NCBI RefSeq assembly: GCF_025140835.1
Contig: NZ_CP081153.1
Location: 1,984,001 to 2,048,000 of the forward strand
Source: Aliiroseovarius sp. M344
GTDB taxonomy: Bacteria > Pseudomonadota > Alphaproteobacteria > Rhodobacterales > Rhodobacteraceae
Direction: 5' to 3'
Length of the DNA stretch: 64,000 bases
Within the stretch, counting starts at the first letter, position 1. Every line of letters starts with the position of its first letter. A program made the translations under genes and the position numbers. Of the stretch, positions 42,119 through 50,393 are shown piece by piece. The notes beneath the pieces were generated by a model. It did not search any database, was not told the origin of the DNA, and saw only the letters and a list, made by a program, of their open reading frames with translations.

Positions 42119-43108
42119 TCAACTGATATTCACGGCCACTTCAAAGATGCGGTCGATCATGGCTTGTGTGCCGCGCGAAAATTCCAGCGGGCATGGATAA
42201 CCTGCGCCCTCTCGTACCGTGCGGCCAAAATTTTCGACCTGCAATATATATTGGTTCTCGCTGGGCCAGGTTTCAACGGTTCGGGTGTTGTTGGGGCGAC
42301 GCAGCTCAAGTTCGGCCTGACCAAACCGGCCGGGATTGAACGGGGCGGACAGACGGATCTGGCCGGTTTCGCCCTGCAAGATCACCTCTTGCCGCGGCGG
42401 CAGACGCATCGACGTCATGGCCGAGAAGGTAAATCGCCCCAGCGACCCCTCCATCTCGCCCACCACCTGCGCCCATGTATCCACACCGTTTTCCGTCTTA
42501 ATGCGTGCTGCAATATCCGTGGGCTCCGCCCCCGTCGCAAAACGAAGCGAGGAATAGGTATAGACGCCAATATCACGAATGCCGCCGCCACCCATATGAG
42601 GCTTGTTGCGTACATTGTTCACGTCAGCCCGGTTGTCATAGGTGAACACAGCTTCGGCATGGTCAACCTTGCCAATAGCCCCGGACTGTATCAACTCGCG
42701 CGCGCGCACCCATTGGGGGTGATGGACAATCATATAGGCTTCTGCGATCAGCAGCCCAGTTTGATCACGCAGGGCAATCAGATCGTCAATCTGATCAGCC
42801 TTCAGCGCAACCGGCTTTTCCACCAGCACATGCTTGCCGGCTTGGGCGGCTTTGACGGCCCATTCGACATGCAGATGGTTGGGCAATGGAATATAGACTG
42901 CATCCACAGTCGGGTCAGACAGCAGGGCATCATAGCTGTCATGAACTTTCAGGTCGGGGCAGAAGCGTTTGAACTCTATTCCCTTTTGCGCCTTCGACGT
43001 CGCAAGGGACACAAGCCGGGCATTGCCTGCGGCATGGATGGCCGGGCCCATCATCTTACGCGCAAAGCTCGCGGCCCCCAAGATGCCCCAATTCAACACG
43101 TTGCCCAT
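42119..43108 (-). CDS. Gfo/Idh/MocA-family NAD(P)-dependent oxidoreductase
   Basis: 329 residues. N-terminal Rossmann fold (LNWGILGAASFARKMM at about 5-20), VDAVYIPLPNHLHVEW near 69-84, and the signature EKPVAL near 97-102. The C-terminal domain binds a sugar-like substrate. Family members oxidise or reduce sugars, inositols or aldoses. The substrate is unknown. Heads a small run with the zinc-finger gene. Confidence 0.9.
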   Translation of the reverse strand: MGNVLNWGILGAASFARKMMGPAIHAAGNARLVSLATSKAQKGIEFKRFCPDLKVHDSYDALLSDPTVDAVYIPLPNHLHVEWAVKAAQAGKHVLVEKPVALKADQIDDLIALRDQTGLLIAEAYMIVHHPQWVRARELIQSGAIGKVDHAEAVFTYDNRADVNNVRNKPHMGGGGIRDIGVYTYSSLRFATGAEPTDIAARIKTENGVDTWAQVVGEMEGSLGRFTFSAMTSMRLPPRQEVILQGETGQIRLSAPFNPGRFGQAELELRRPNNTRTVETWPSENQYILQVENFGRTVREGAGYPCPLEFSRGTQAMIDRIFEVAVNIS

Positions 43109-43184
43109 ATCCTGCCCCTAGAAATGAAATGACCGACCCAGCGTAGCGCGGGTCGGTCAGGTCGTAAACAACAGCTGCAAAAGT

Positions 43185-44081
43185 TCAGGCGTCTTCGAGC
43201 AGTCCTTTTTCCGAGGCAAGCTCCTGCATGCGTTTTTGCAGCTTCTCAAACGCCCGCACTTCGATCTGGCGAATACGCTCGCGGCTGACATCATAGACAC
43301 CAGACAGGTCTTCCAGAGTGACCGCCTTATCCTGCAACCGTCGCTGGGTCAGGATGTCCTTTTCACGATCATTCAGCACATCCATCGCTTTTGCCAGAAG
43401 CTCGCGGCGCACTTGAAGCTCGTCCTGCTCGGCATAGTCGCCTGCCTGGTCCGCGCTTTCATCCTCAAGCCAATCCTGCCATTGCATCGTGCCTTCGCCA
43501 TCCGCCGACACGGTCGCATTTAGCGACGCATCCCCGCCCGACAACCGCCGGTTCATCGAGATGACCTCGTCCTCTGTGACATTCAGGTCATTGGCGATGC
43601 GGGCCACGTTTTCAGGGCGCAAGTCCCCTTCTTCCAACGCGCCGATACGGGCCTTGGCCTTGCGCAGGTTGAAGAACAGCTTCTTCTGCGCCGAGGTCGT
43701 GCCCAGTTTCACCAGCGACCATGACCGCAGGATATATTCCTGGATTGAGGCGCGGATCCACCACATGGCATACGTGGCCAGACGGAAGCCCTTTTCAGGG
43801 TCAAACCGTTTCACAGCCTGCATCAAGCCCACATTGGCTTCTGAAATCACTTCAGCCTGCGGCAAACCATAGCCGCGATAGCCCATGGCGATCTTGGCGG
43901 CCAGTCGCAGATGCGAGTTTACCATCTGATGGGCCGCATCACGGTCCTGATGGTCCACCCAGCGTTTGGCCAGCATATATTCCTGTTCCGGCTCAAGCAT
44001 CGGAAACTTACGGATTTCCTGCATATATCGGTTCAAACCGCCTTCTGGCGTCGGGGCCGGTAAGTTTTTATAATTGCTCAT
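43185..44081 (-). CDS. rpoH: RNA polymerase heat-shock sigma factor RpoH
   Basis: 298 residues, sigma-32 type. Region 1.2-2 (LNRYMQEIRKFPMLEPEQEY; RLAAKIAMGYRGYGLPQAEVISEANVG), the RpoH box QKKLFFNLR near 131-139, and region 4 helix-turn-helix DVSRERIRQIEVRAFEKL. Directs heat-shock genes, likely including the hsp20 gene of this window. Upstream it has a candidate promoter and a small dyad in the leader (44111-44133) that could mask translation. Confidence 0.96.
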   Translation of the reverse strand: MSNYKNLPAPTPEGGLNRYMQEIRKFPMLEPEQEYMLAKRWVDHQDRDAAHQMVNSHLRLAAKIAMGYRGYGLPQAEVISEANVGLMQAVKRFDPEKGFRLATYAMWWIRASIQEYILRSWSLVKLGTTSAQKKLFFNLRKAKARIGALEEGDLRPENVARIANDLNVTEDEVISMNRRLSGGDASLNATVSADGEGTMQWQDWLEDESADQAGDYAEQDELQVRRELLAKAMDVLNDREKDILTQRRLQDKAVTLEDLSGVYDVSRERIRQIEVRAFEKLQKRMQELASEKGLLEDA

Positions 44082-44110
44082 CTTGGCAGCCTCTCTCCCA
44101 CTTGTCCCGT

Positions 44111-44133
44111 CAATGTTGCGGGGCTTAACATTG
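44111..44133 (-). promoter_or_regulatory. 7-bp inverted repeat in the rpoH leader
   Basis: CAATGTT-N9-AACATTG at 44111-44133, ending 30 bases before the rpoH start codon. It may be an operator, or a short leader hairpin of the kind that can respond to temperature. No matching sequence around the start codon was found by eye to confirm a thermosensor. Confidence 0.4.
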
Positions 44134-44160
44134 AGATAATCCCCCGCCCGACAAATTCAA
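44134..44160 (-). promoter_or_regulatory. Candidate rpoH promoter
   Basis: Reading the minus strand, TTGAAT (44160-44155) and TTATCT (44139-44134) are separated by 15 bases, short for sigma-70. Read one base earlier, CTTGAA resembles a sigma-32 -35 element, which would suggest autoregulation, but the -10 match is poor. Confidence 0.4.
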
Positions 44161-44265
44161 GTGATCTGTGGTCGAATTTTCTTAAGAAGATATGAACCCA
44201 CGACCCCGGAATGTGAAGGGGATGTCATGAAACCTCACAGCCTCGTGCAGTAAGTTGCAGGCCGA

Positions 44266-45711
44266 TTACAGAAGTGGCGCCAACATACCGATGCTGTTGA
44301 TCAAAATGCGGCGCGGCACAGACCAACCCGCCACGGTGTCGCGCTGAACCGGAACGGACATGGATATGAACGCCTCCTGCTTGCCGCGCAAGTCCCCGAC
44401 CACATTCGCATCCACCAGCATCATACTGTTTTCATAGTTTAAATCGAAACTGCGCTGATCCATGTTGGGCGAACCGACAAGCGCAGCTGAGCCATCAATG
44501 CTCAGTATCTTCGCATGCAGCAGCCCCGGCTGAAATTCAAAGATTTCGACGCCGGCATTCAACATGGATCGGTAGAAGCTGCGCGACGCGAACGCGACAA
44601 TCAGGCTGTCATTGGTGGCAGGCACATTCAGGCGCACATTAACTCCCCGCAAAGCGGCCGCGCAAATCTGCTGGTGCAGCGCTTCAGAGGGCACATAATA
44701 GGGGGTCGTAATGATCACCTTGTCCTGCGCCGAAGCCAACAGCATCTGCATCATGTCCGGCACCGCCTGAATGCTCTCGGTTGGCCCGGTTCCCGCCATG
44801 ACCGCGGGAAACCCGCCATCCTCCATTGCAGGCGTGTGATCTAGGCATTCGGCGATATCGTCACCGCCATGCACCATCCAGTCTGACACGAAAAGACGCT
44901 GTGCCTGCCACGCCACCGGCCCCGTCACGCGCAGCATGATATCGACCCAAGGCGCAAACTTCCGCTTCACCAGAAACGCGGCATCCGCGCAGTTTTGGCT
45001 GCCCACATAGGTGATAGCGTCGTCGATCACTACGATTTTGCGGTGATTGCGAATATCGAGCCTGCGAAAAAAAGCCGAGATCAGCGGGAAGCGAAAGGCA
45101 AAGGCGACGACCGTCTGCACGCCGCCCTTCTTCATTTCCGCCCAAAGCGGATCATAAAGCAGCCTGCGCGATCCCAGACCGTCCACGATCACCCGCGCTT
45201 TCACGCCGCGCCCCGCCGCGCGGATCAGCGCTTCGGCCACCTTTGTTCCATTGTTGTCGGCAAGCCAGATATAGAACAGGATATGCACATGCTCGGTCGC
45301 GGCATCGATATCGGCGACCAACCAGTCGATACTTTCATTGCTGTCAATGGTGGCGGTCGCATGATTGCCCGACACCGGTTGAAACCCGTTCACCGACCCT
45401 GCCCGTGCAAATGCTTGGCGATAGAGCAACGGCAGGTCTGCGCTTGGCAGGCTGCCCCTCGGCAGCTTGGGCAATTCGCGCCGCAAATCTTTGAGTTTCT
45501 TATCAGATTTTCGATCCGCGCTGGTGTCTCCGAGGAAGAAATAGGCGATCACGCCCACCAAAGGCAGGGTCATGATCACCACGCTCCACGCCAACCGGGA
45601 CGCTGGTGAGCGGTGTTCCCGTGTCACCGCGCGGGCAATGGTTGCCAAGTCCACCAAAAACAGCAGGACGGCCCAGATCGCACCCCAGGAGCCCCAGGAA
45701 AGATTTGTCAT
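44266..45711 (-). CDS. cls: Cardiolipin synthase (phospholipase D superfamily)
   Basis: 481 residues. Two N-terminal membrane helices (about 5-25 and 38-60) and two HKD motifs: HRKIVVIDD near 225 and HAKILSIDG near 397. Joins two phosphatidylglycerol molecules to cardiolipin and glycerol. Spacing and GSQN/GSPN companions after the HKD motifs match bacterial Cls. Stop 184 bases from the rpoH start on the same strand; 23 bases from the rluD stop, so rluD-cls may be one operon. Confidence 0.93.
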   Translation of the reverse strand: MTNLSWGSWGAIWAVLLFLVDLATIARAVTREHRSPASRLAWSVVIMTLPLVGVIAYFFLGDTSADRKSDKKLKDLRRELPKLPRGSLPSADLPLLYRQAFARAGSVNGFQPVSGNHATATIDSNESIDWLVADIDAATEHVHILFYIWLADNNGTKVAEALIRAAGRGVKARVIVDGLGSRRLLYDPLWAEMKKGGVQTVVAFAFRFPLISAFFRRLDIRNHRKIVVIDDAITYVGSQNCADAAFLVKRKFAPWVDIMLRVTGPVAWQAQRLFVSDWMVHGGDDIAECLDHTPAMEDGGFPAVMAGTGPTESIQAVPDMMQMLLASAQDKVIITTPYYVPSEALHQQICAAALRGVNVRLNVPATNDSLIVAFASRSFYRSMLNAGVEIFEFQPGLLHAKILSIDGSAALVGSPNMDQRSFDLNYENSMMLVDANVVGDLRGKQEAFISMSVPVQRDTVAGWSVPRRILINSIGMLAPLL

Positions 45712-45734
45712 ATGCTACATATGCCTCGCTGCGG

Positions 45735-46781
45735 TCAGGCCGAGGCGCTGCCCGCTCGCAATGTTTCGATCAAGGCCACCATATCTGCGGGCAACGGGGC
45801 TTCAAAGCTCAAGTTTTCGCCAGTGACAGGATGTTCAAAGCCCAGCGTTGCGGCGTGCAGGGCTTGACGGGGGAAGGTGCGCGCCGCCTCGACCGCTGCG
45901 TCCCCAATAACTTTCGTGTTCAGCTTCCGGCGCCCGCCATAGGTCGGGTCGCCGATCAGACCATGACCTGCATGCGCCATGTGGACGCGAATTTGGTGGG
46001 TGCGCCCCGTTTCCAGCCAGCATTCAATCACCGCCGCCTGCGCGGGCGCGCCAAACACCTCGACGGTCCGCGCACGGGTCACGGCGTGGCGTCCCCCCGA
46101 AAACAGCACCGCCTGCTTTTGCCGGTCTGTCTTGTGTCGCGCCAACTGCGTGGTGATTTTCAGAATGTTGCCTTTCTCAAAGCTCGTCCCTTTGATGCCA
46201 CCCAAGCGCGGATCGGCCATGTCGGGCGCTCCATGGGTGACTGCGCAATAATGACGCTGGGCGGTGTGTGACTCAAACTGTTTGGCCAACCCGTGATGGG
46301 CCGCATCCGACTTGGCCACCACCAACAGACCCGATGTATCCTTGTCGATCCGATGCACAATACCGGGGCGTTTTTCACCACCCACGCCAGACAACTCGCC
46401 GCCAAAATGGTGCAAAAGCGCGTTGACCAGCGTGCCTGTGGGCGTGCCCGGCGCGGGATGAACCACCATGCCCGCAGGTTTGTTCACCACGATCAGATCG
46501 GCATCCTCATAAACGATGTCCAACGGGATATTTTCGGGGCCAATATGGCTTTCCTCGGCCTCGGGCACATGGATTTCGAACACATCACCTTCGGTCACTT
46601 TGGCCCGTGGATCATCCATGACCTCTCCGCCCCGGGTCACTGCCCCGTCCGCGATCAACCGCGCCAGTCGTGACCGTGACAGGCTTGCTGCCTCTGGCAC
46701 ATCGCGCGCAATCGCCTTATCAAGACGCTTGGGCGGGTTCTCCGCGATGATAACCTCAACGAGGCGGTGCGAGGCTGACAT
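45735..46781 (-). CDS. rluD: Ribosomal large-subunit pseudouridine synthase, RluD type
   Basis: 348 residues from ATG 46781, with AGGAG 9 bases upstream. Makes pseudouridines in 23S rRNA helix 69. N-terminal S4-like domain (RLDKAIARDVP, LSRSRLARLIADGAV) and catalytic Asp in HRIDKDTSGLLVV. Its start codon shares two bases with the start codon of the divergent DUF6476-type gene. In alphaproteobacteria rluD-like and rpoH genes are commonly near each other, as here. Confidence 0.94.
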   Translation of the reverse strand: MSASHRLVEVIIAENPPKRLDKAIARDVPEAASLSRSRLARLIADGAVTRGGEVMDDPRAKVTEGDVFEIHVPEAEESHIGPENIPLDIVYEDADLIVVNKPAGMVVHPAPGTPTGTLVNALLHHFGGELSGVGGEKRPGIVHRIDKDTSGLLVVAKSDAAHHGLAKQFESHTAQRHYCAVTHGAPDMADPRLGGIKGTSFEKGNILKITTQLARHKTDRQKQAVLFSGGRHAVTRARTVEVFGAPAQAAVIECWLETGRTHQIRVHMAHAGHGLIGDPTYGGRRKLNTKVIGDAAVEAARTFPRQALHAATLGFEHPVTGENLSFEAPLPADMVALIETLRAGSASA

Positions 46782-47124
46782 GAACGACACTCCTGAACAG
46801 GATCTGGACGCGGCGCTAGAGGCATCTGTGGGCCACGGCACCGTGCGCTATCTGAAAACACTGGTGACGGCCCTCACCCTCACCACGATTGTGGGCCTTG
46901 TAGTGCTGGTCGGCGTCGTTGTCATGCGTTTCTCGCAATCCACACCCGATCCGGTGACCGCACCCGCCCTGCCCGACCAGATTACCTTACCGGATGGTCA
47001 CAAAGCGCTGGCCGTCACTATTGGCCCGGACTGGTATCTTGTCGTCACGGACAAAGAAAGGGTTTTGGTTTTCGACACCGCCAGCGGCGACCTGCTGAAC
47101 TCCATAGACCTCCTTTCAAGATAA
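46780..47124 (+). CDS. DUF6476-type small membrane protein
   Basis: 114 residues from ATG 46780, with GAGG 5 bases upstream. One membrane helix (about 33-52), then a periplasmic-side segment that resembles a beta-propeller blade repeat (VTIGPDWYLVVTDKERVLVFD). Conserved small proteins like this lie next to rluD in Rhodobacterales. Its ATG overlaps the divergent rluD start codon inside CATG, so each gene's ribosome site and promoter must lie in the other's coding region. Function unknown. Confidence 0.82.
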   Translation: MNDTPEQDLDAALEASVGHGTVRYLKTLVTALTLTTIVGLVVLVGVVVMRFSQSTPDPVTAPALPDQITLPDGHKALAVTIGPDWYLVVTDKERVLVFDTASGDLLNSIDLLSR

Positions 47125-47206
47125 ACAGCTGTGCTGCAGCGCGCTGGTGACAGCCAAAGGGATATATGCTTCTTAGTTGGGTACACCCCATCTGAACGGA
47201 TAGCCG

Positions 47207-47923
47207 ATGATTATTGCGCTTTGGGTTATGGCCGTATGCTCGCTCATTTTTCTGGTCTGGAAGTTTATCAGACCGGGCTGGATGGGGTTTGAGGGCAAAA
47301 CACTTTGGGATTGGATCAACGTGATCTCTGTTCCGATGATTGTGGGTTTGGCAACTCTGGTGATCAACAACGCACAGAAGGAGCTCGAACAGCGGAGCAT
47401 GATTGAAACCGCTGTGCAGAACTACATTGACCGCGTTAGCACGCTGGTATTGAGCAGCGAACAAAAACCAGACCTTACCAAAGCCGTCATCAACGCCCAA
47501 ACGCAAGCTATCCTGAACCTTGTAGAAGGCGAACGTGCGGGCCGGGTTTTGGCATTCCTCAGCGAAATGGACCTGCTAAAGGGCACCGTATCAGAATACG
47601 AGGGGATGAACCTCGCGGGCAGCAATCTGAAACGGCTAGACCTGTCGGACATGGATTTTGAGGACAGCGACCTGAGCCATGCCGAACTGGAGGGCACGGA
47701 TTTTTCAAGAACCGATTTTGAGGGCGTGGCTTTTAACGGCGCCGACATTGATGGCGCTATCTTAATCGGCGCCGACCTGCGTGGTGCGACCGGGCTGACA
47801 AAAGGTCAGTTGGAAGGCGCCTGCTATGACGAAACAACACTTCTGCCAGCCAACATTGCCCCGGTGACCGGCATCAGCCGCGGCTGTCGAGAGGACGCCG
47901 ACCACGATGAGGACGCTGAATAG
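47207..47923 (+). CDS. Membrane-anchored pentapeptide-repeat protein
   Basis: 238 residues. Two N-terminal hydrophobic segments (about 3-20 and 38-56), a helical linker, then pentapeptide A(D/N)LXX repeats from about 130 to 195 (NLAGSNLKRLDLSDMDFEDS and following), which fold as a right-handed beta helix. A role in signalling or protein contact at the inner membrane is possible; there is no similarity visible to gyrase-protecting Qnr proteins beyond the repeat. Single gene. Confidence 0.85.
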   Translation: MIIALWVMAVCSLIFLVWKFIRPGWMGFEGKTLWDWINVISVPMIVGLATLVINNAQKELEQRSMIETAVQNYIDRVSTLVLSSEQKPDLTKAVINAQTQAILNLVEGERAGRVLAFLSEMDLLKGTVSEYEGMNLAGSNLKRLDLSDMDFEDSDLSHAELEGTDFSRTDFEGVAFNGADIDGAILIGADLRGATGLTKGQLEGACYDETTLLPANIAPVTGISRGCREDADHDEDAE

Positions 47924-48102
47924 GACTGATCCACGCTCAGCTAACGCCCGTTAGACCCAAAGCGACTGCAGCGTCTAATCAACTGGATCCAATCCCAAAA
48001 GGTGCCGTCTATTCCAAGCAGAGTTTCGCATTGTCAGCCTGCTCGCCTGACAGATATAAGATCGCATAGTTTTCGAGAAATATTTGGGTGAAGGCGCTGT
48101 AA

Positions 48103-48930
48103 GTGACACAAACACCAATGAGTACACCCACCCGAACTTGGCGATTTTTTGGCATTCCACGGTCGGGAAACCACGCGATCATTGAGTGGTTCTTACGAAA
48201 CCTCGATCCAGACACCACGATTTTTTTGAACAATTGCGACGCGGGCGATCCATTCACGGGGTTTTCATACTGCAATTTTGTTCACGCCGGTTACATGCGC
48301 AAACACCGGGCAAACATTCATCGTGACAAGAACCATCACTTCGACCGTTTGCTTGAGAAAAAGCTTACAGCTACTGATCTCGTAATCTCCTATGAAATCA
48401 TGTCTCCGCAACCCGACGCCAGACAGCTGCTTTGGACATCAAGCGGCATCGAAACCAAACTGGCGGGTGATCTGCTTGTGATAAGAAGCCCGTTGAATCT
48501 GGTCGCGTCTTATCTGGCCCGAATTCGGAACGAGATCACTCAAGCCGGGCGGGTTCGCCAATCGATAGACCACTTGCAAGGCTGGCTGCCTGCGACCTAC
48601 GCGGAATATCTTTCAGCAGCGTCAGACAGCGATACAACCGCGATTTTTTACGACCAGTGGGGCGCGGATCGGGCATACCGAAAAAAAATCTTGGACGCGG
48701 TCGGACTGGAGGCCAAGCACTTGGAGCTTGGTGATATGACCTCTGCGGGCGGTGGAAGTTCTTTTGATCGGGACCAGCAAGTCGAAACGATATCGACAGC
48801 AAAACGTTGGACCCGCTATGTCGACGATCCAGATTTCTTGCGGTTGGCCAAATCCTTTCTGGAGAGCGACGCGGCGCACCCAATCAAAGAGCGGTTTCCC
48901 GACGACTTAGCGGACCTCAAAAATCTTTGA
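48103..48930 (+). CDS. Sulfotransferase-like protein
   Basis: 275 residues from GTG 48103, with GAAGG at about -8; ATG 48118 is the alternative but lacks a ribosome site. FFGIPRSGNHAIIEW (about 15-29) is the PAPS phosphosulfate loop and VIRSPLNLVASYLARI (about 127-142) the 3'-phosphate segment, so sulfate transfer to an unknown acceptor. Codon use is more AT-rich than its neighbours, compatible with horizontal transfer. It is unlike the 22.8 kb sulfotransferase in length and sequence. Confidence 0.8.
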   Translation: MTQTPMSTPTRTWRFFGIPRSGNHAIIEWFLRNLDPDTTIFLNNCDAGDPFTGFSYCNFVHAGYMRKHRANIHRDKNHHFDRLLEKKLTATDLVISYEIMSPQPDARQLLWTSSGIETKLAGDLLVIRSPLNLVASYLARIRNEITQAGRVRQSIDHLQGWLPATYAEYLSAASDSDTTAIFYDQWGADRAYRKKILDAVGLEAKHLELGDMTSAGGGSSFDRDQQVETISTAKRWTRYVDDPDFLRLAKSFLESDAAHPIKERFPDDLADLKNL

Positions 48931-49057
48931 ACTGCCCAGTAGTCGCATAAAGGCGATTTAGAACAGTCTCGTACAATGATAGGTTCGGTCGCTTTTACAT
49001 CCAAAGCGACACAGACAAATGTCAGTTTGGTGCAAGAAAATGATGGGAAAGTTTGGG

Positions 49058-49134
49058 TGGTACCAGCACCCCGGTTCGAACGGGGGACCTCTTGATCCAC
49101 AATCAAGCGCTCTAACCAACTGAGCTATGCCGGC
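49058..49134 (-). tRNA. tRNA-His (anticodon GTG), lacks encoded G-1, A73
   Basis: 77 bases including encoded CCA. Acceptor GCCGGCA pairs with TGCTGGT, with G-U pairs. Anticodon stem CTTGA/TCAAG encloses TTGTGGA, giving GTG. T loop GTTCGAA. The base before position 1 is T, not G, and the discriminator is A, the alphaproteobacterial tRNA-His variant that lacks the usual G-1 and is read by a matching histidyl-tRNA synthetase. Confidence 0.96.
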
Positions 49135-49240
49135 ACACGAGAAGCATTTACCTTCCACACGCAGTCATTGCAAGAGGTCGCCGCTTGAAAAATTCATGAA
49201 AGGCCTCTAACCCCAAGGGGATAGTTTCAGGAGGCCAGAT

Positions 49241-49447
49241 ATGGGCATCAACGACGAAAGCGACATCGACGCGAACCTTCAGATCGGACCAACTTCGCTT
49301 GGGATGGTGCGGCTTTACGTCGAAGGTGGCGGCGTTGAACTGCCGATGGATTTTGAGCCGGAAGAGGCCGAAGAAATCGCAGAAGAGCTGAGGGCTGCCG
49401 CCGCGCAAGCACGTGCCATGACCGATGGGTCCGGCAAGAAACGCTGA
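49241..49447 (+). CDS. DUF6324-like small acidic protein
   Basis: 68 residues. A short beta-rich N-terminal half (IGPTSLGMVRLYVEGGGVEL) followed by an acidic helix FEPEEAEEIAEELRAAAAQA. No cysteines and no membrane segment. Recognised as a small family conserved in Rhodobacterales, recalled as DUF6324; function unknown. AGGAGG lies about 10 bases before its ATG. Confidence 0.78.
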   Translation: MGINDESDIDANLQIGPTSLGMVRLYVEGGGVELPMDFEPEEAEEIAEELRAAAAQARAMTDGSGKKR

Positions 49448-49501
49448 CGGTCAGCGCTAGATTTCGCTCGGCCCCACCAGTTCGAAACCGGTGATCTCAA
49501 A

Positions 49502-49636
49502 TTAATATAACCCTGTGCCGTCGGGCTTTTGGGCGCGGGCAATCAGTTTGCCATCCGCGTTGTGAAACACCGCATGCGCCGTATGCAACGCCCGATAGCA
49601 CCTATCCCCGTCGGGATAGTAATATTTGATCATCAT
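49502..49636 (-). CDS. Small hypothetical protein, 44 residues, downstream of mmcB
   Basis: ATG 49636 to TAA 49504-49502. The start has AGGGG 7 bases upstream, and the frame begins 14 bases after the mmcB stop on the same strand. The product starts MMIKYYYPDGDRCYRALHTA, is Tyr/His-rich and ends in DGTGLY; a short beta-hairpin with YYYPDGD and FHNADGKL strands is likely. It resembles no family I can name. Below the size usually annotated, so probably missed by gene callers. Confidence 0.6.
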   Translation of the reverse strand: MMIKYYYPDGDRCYRALHTAHAVFHNADGKLIARAQKPDGTGLY

Positions 49637-49650
49637 CGGTCTGCCCCTGA

Positions 49651-50115
49651 CTATCCTTGTCCATCCGTGAAGGCCACAACGCCCGGATCGCGAAACCCCT
49701 GCAACCGTCGCGCTGCATGGGTGGCAAATTTTTGCACCATCACCTTGCGGCGCGCCGGTGCCAGCTTGTCTTCCGGCCCCATGCGAATGATCTCAGCGTC
49801 ATAGCTGTCGGCAATGATCAACCCGGTCTCATCGGGCAAAAGGTCTGTGGGAAAGTCCGCGTCAACGGCCCAGAAATACCGGTCGCACCATTCCAGATAA
49901 CCTTGCCATTTCTGATCCGAGGTGAAATCGACACGCGACGATTTGCATTCGATCACCCAAACCTCACCTTTGGGGCCAAGAGCCATCACATCGACACGCA
50001 ATCCACGTGCTGGCACCAGCTCTTCGACGGTGACAAAACCGTGGCTTAACATGTGTCGACACACGCCGCGCGCCAGCAACTGGCCGGGCATCAGGGTTTG
50101 GTTTGGCATCTCCAT
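49651..50115 (-). CDS. mmcB: MmcB-family DNA repair protein
   Basis: 154 residues from ATG 50115; a second ATG at 50109 is less well placed. Restriction-endonuclease-like fold: DVMALGPKGEVWVIECKSS contains Asp and Glu-x-Lys (about 43-61), the PD-(D/E)xK metal site, followed by the conserved QKWQGYLEWCDRYFWAV. In Caulobacter mmcB is an SOS-regulated gene for mitomycin C tolerance. A perfect LexA box lies 12-26 bases before the start, so the same control is expected here. The upstream frame to 50433 is only an open reading frame through the RNA gene. Confidence 0.92.
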   Translation of the reverse strand: MEMPNQTLMPGQLLARGVCRHMLSHGFVTVEELVPARGLRVDVMALGPKGEVWVIECKSSRVDFTSDQKWQGYLEWCDRYFWAVDADFPTDLLPDETGLIIADSYDAEIIRMGPEDKLAPARRKVMVQKFATHAARRLQGFRDPGVVAFTDGQG

Positions 50116-50126
50116 GCGCTCAACAT

Positions 50127-50141
50127 GAACAATTCGTGAAC
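50127..50141 (-). promoter_or_regulatory. LexA (SOS) box of mmcB
   Basis: Plus strand GAAC-AATTCGT-GAAC; reverse strand GTTC-ACGAATT-GTTC, an exact match to the alphaproteobacterial LexA consensus GTTC-N7-GTTC. It ends 12 bases upstream of the mmcB start codon, where repressor binding would block transcription. Confidence 0.88.
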
Positions 50142-50193
50142 AAAAAGTCAATGGGCGCGCTTTTCGGGGGCCGAGCCACGCCCATCTCTGCTC

Positions 50194-50221
50194 TTGTAAC
50201 GCGGTGCGGCACCGCTTATCT
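50194..50221 (+). promoter_or_regulatory. Promoter of the 50.2 kb RNA
   Basis: TTGTAA (50194-50199) and TTATCT (50216-50221), 16-base spacer, predicted start about 50228. The spacer is itself a perfect dyad, GCGGTG-CGG-CACCGC (50201-50215), a likely place for a repressor or for DNA-structure control. Confidence 0.65.
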
Positions 50222-50227
50222 GTTCCT

Positions 50228-50393
50228 TTGGCGGCTTCTGCCCTTCTCGTCCCACGTGGGTACAATTCCAGTGGCCTTAAGCAATTCCGAGGGAGCTGGC
50301 TCTGTCCGGACCCTGGTTCGGTTACCCGGCGCCCACCTGTATATACAGGTCCTCGGGAATTCAGACCCCGACGGATGCGTGCGGTTCCGCCAC
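50228..50393 (+). ncRNA. Candidate structured small RNA, possibly 6S-like
   Basis: A 166-base non-coding stretch with its own promoter and an end made of CCGCCACC then TTTTCCCTTTTT. The first bases TGGCGG pair with CCGCCA at the end, closing the molecule. AATTCC-GAGG (50283-50292) pairs with CCTC-G-GGAATT (50352-50362), and ACCTGT-ATAT-ACAGGT (50336-50351) makes a side hairpin. Closed ends, a long interrupted helix and a length near 165 bases are what a 6S RNA has, but I could not confirm the central-bubble layout. Not a tRNA, SRP RNA, RNase P or known riboswitch by eye. Confidence 0.5.

Noticed and set aside
44227..44253. Eight-codon frame with a ribosome-site-like GAAGGGG
   Set aside because: No gene follows on the plus strand that it could control; too short to support.
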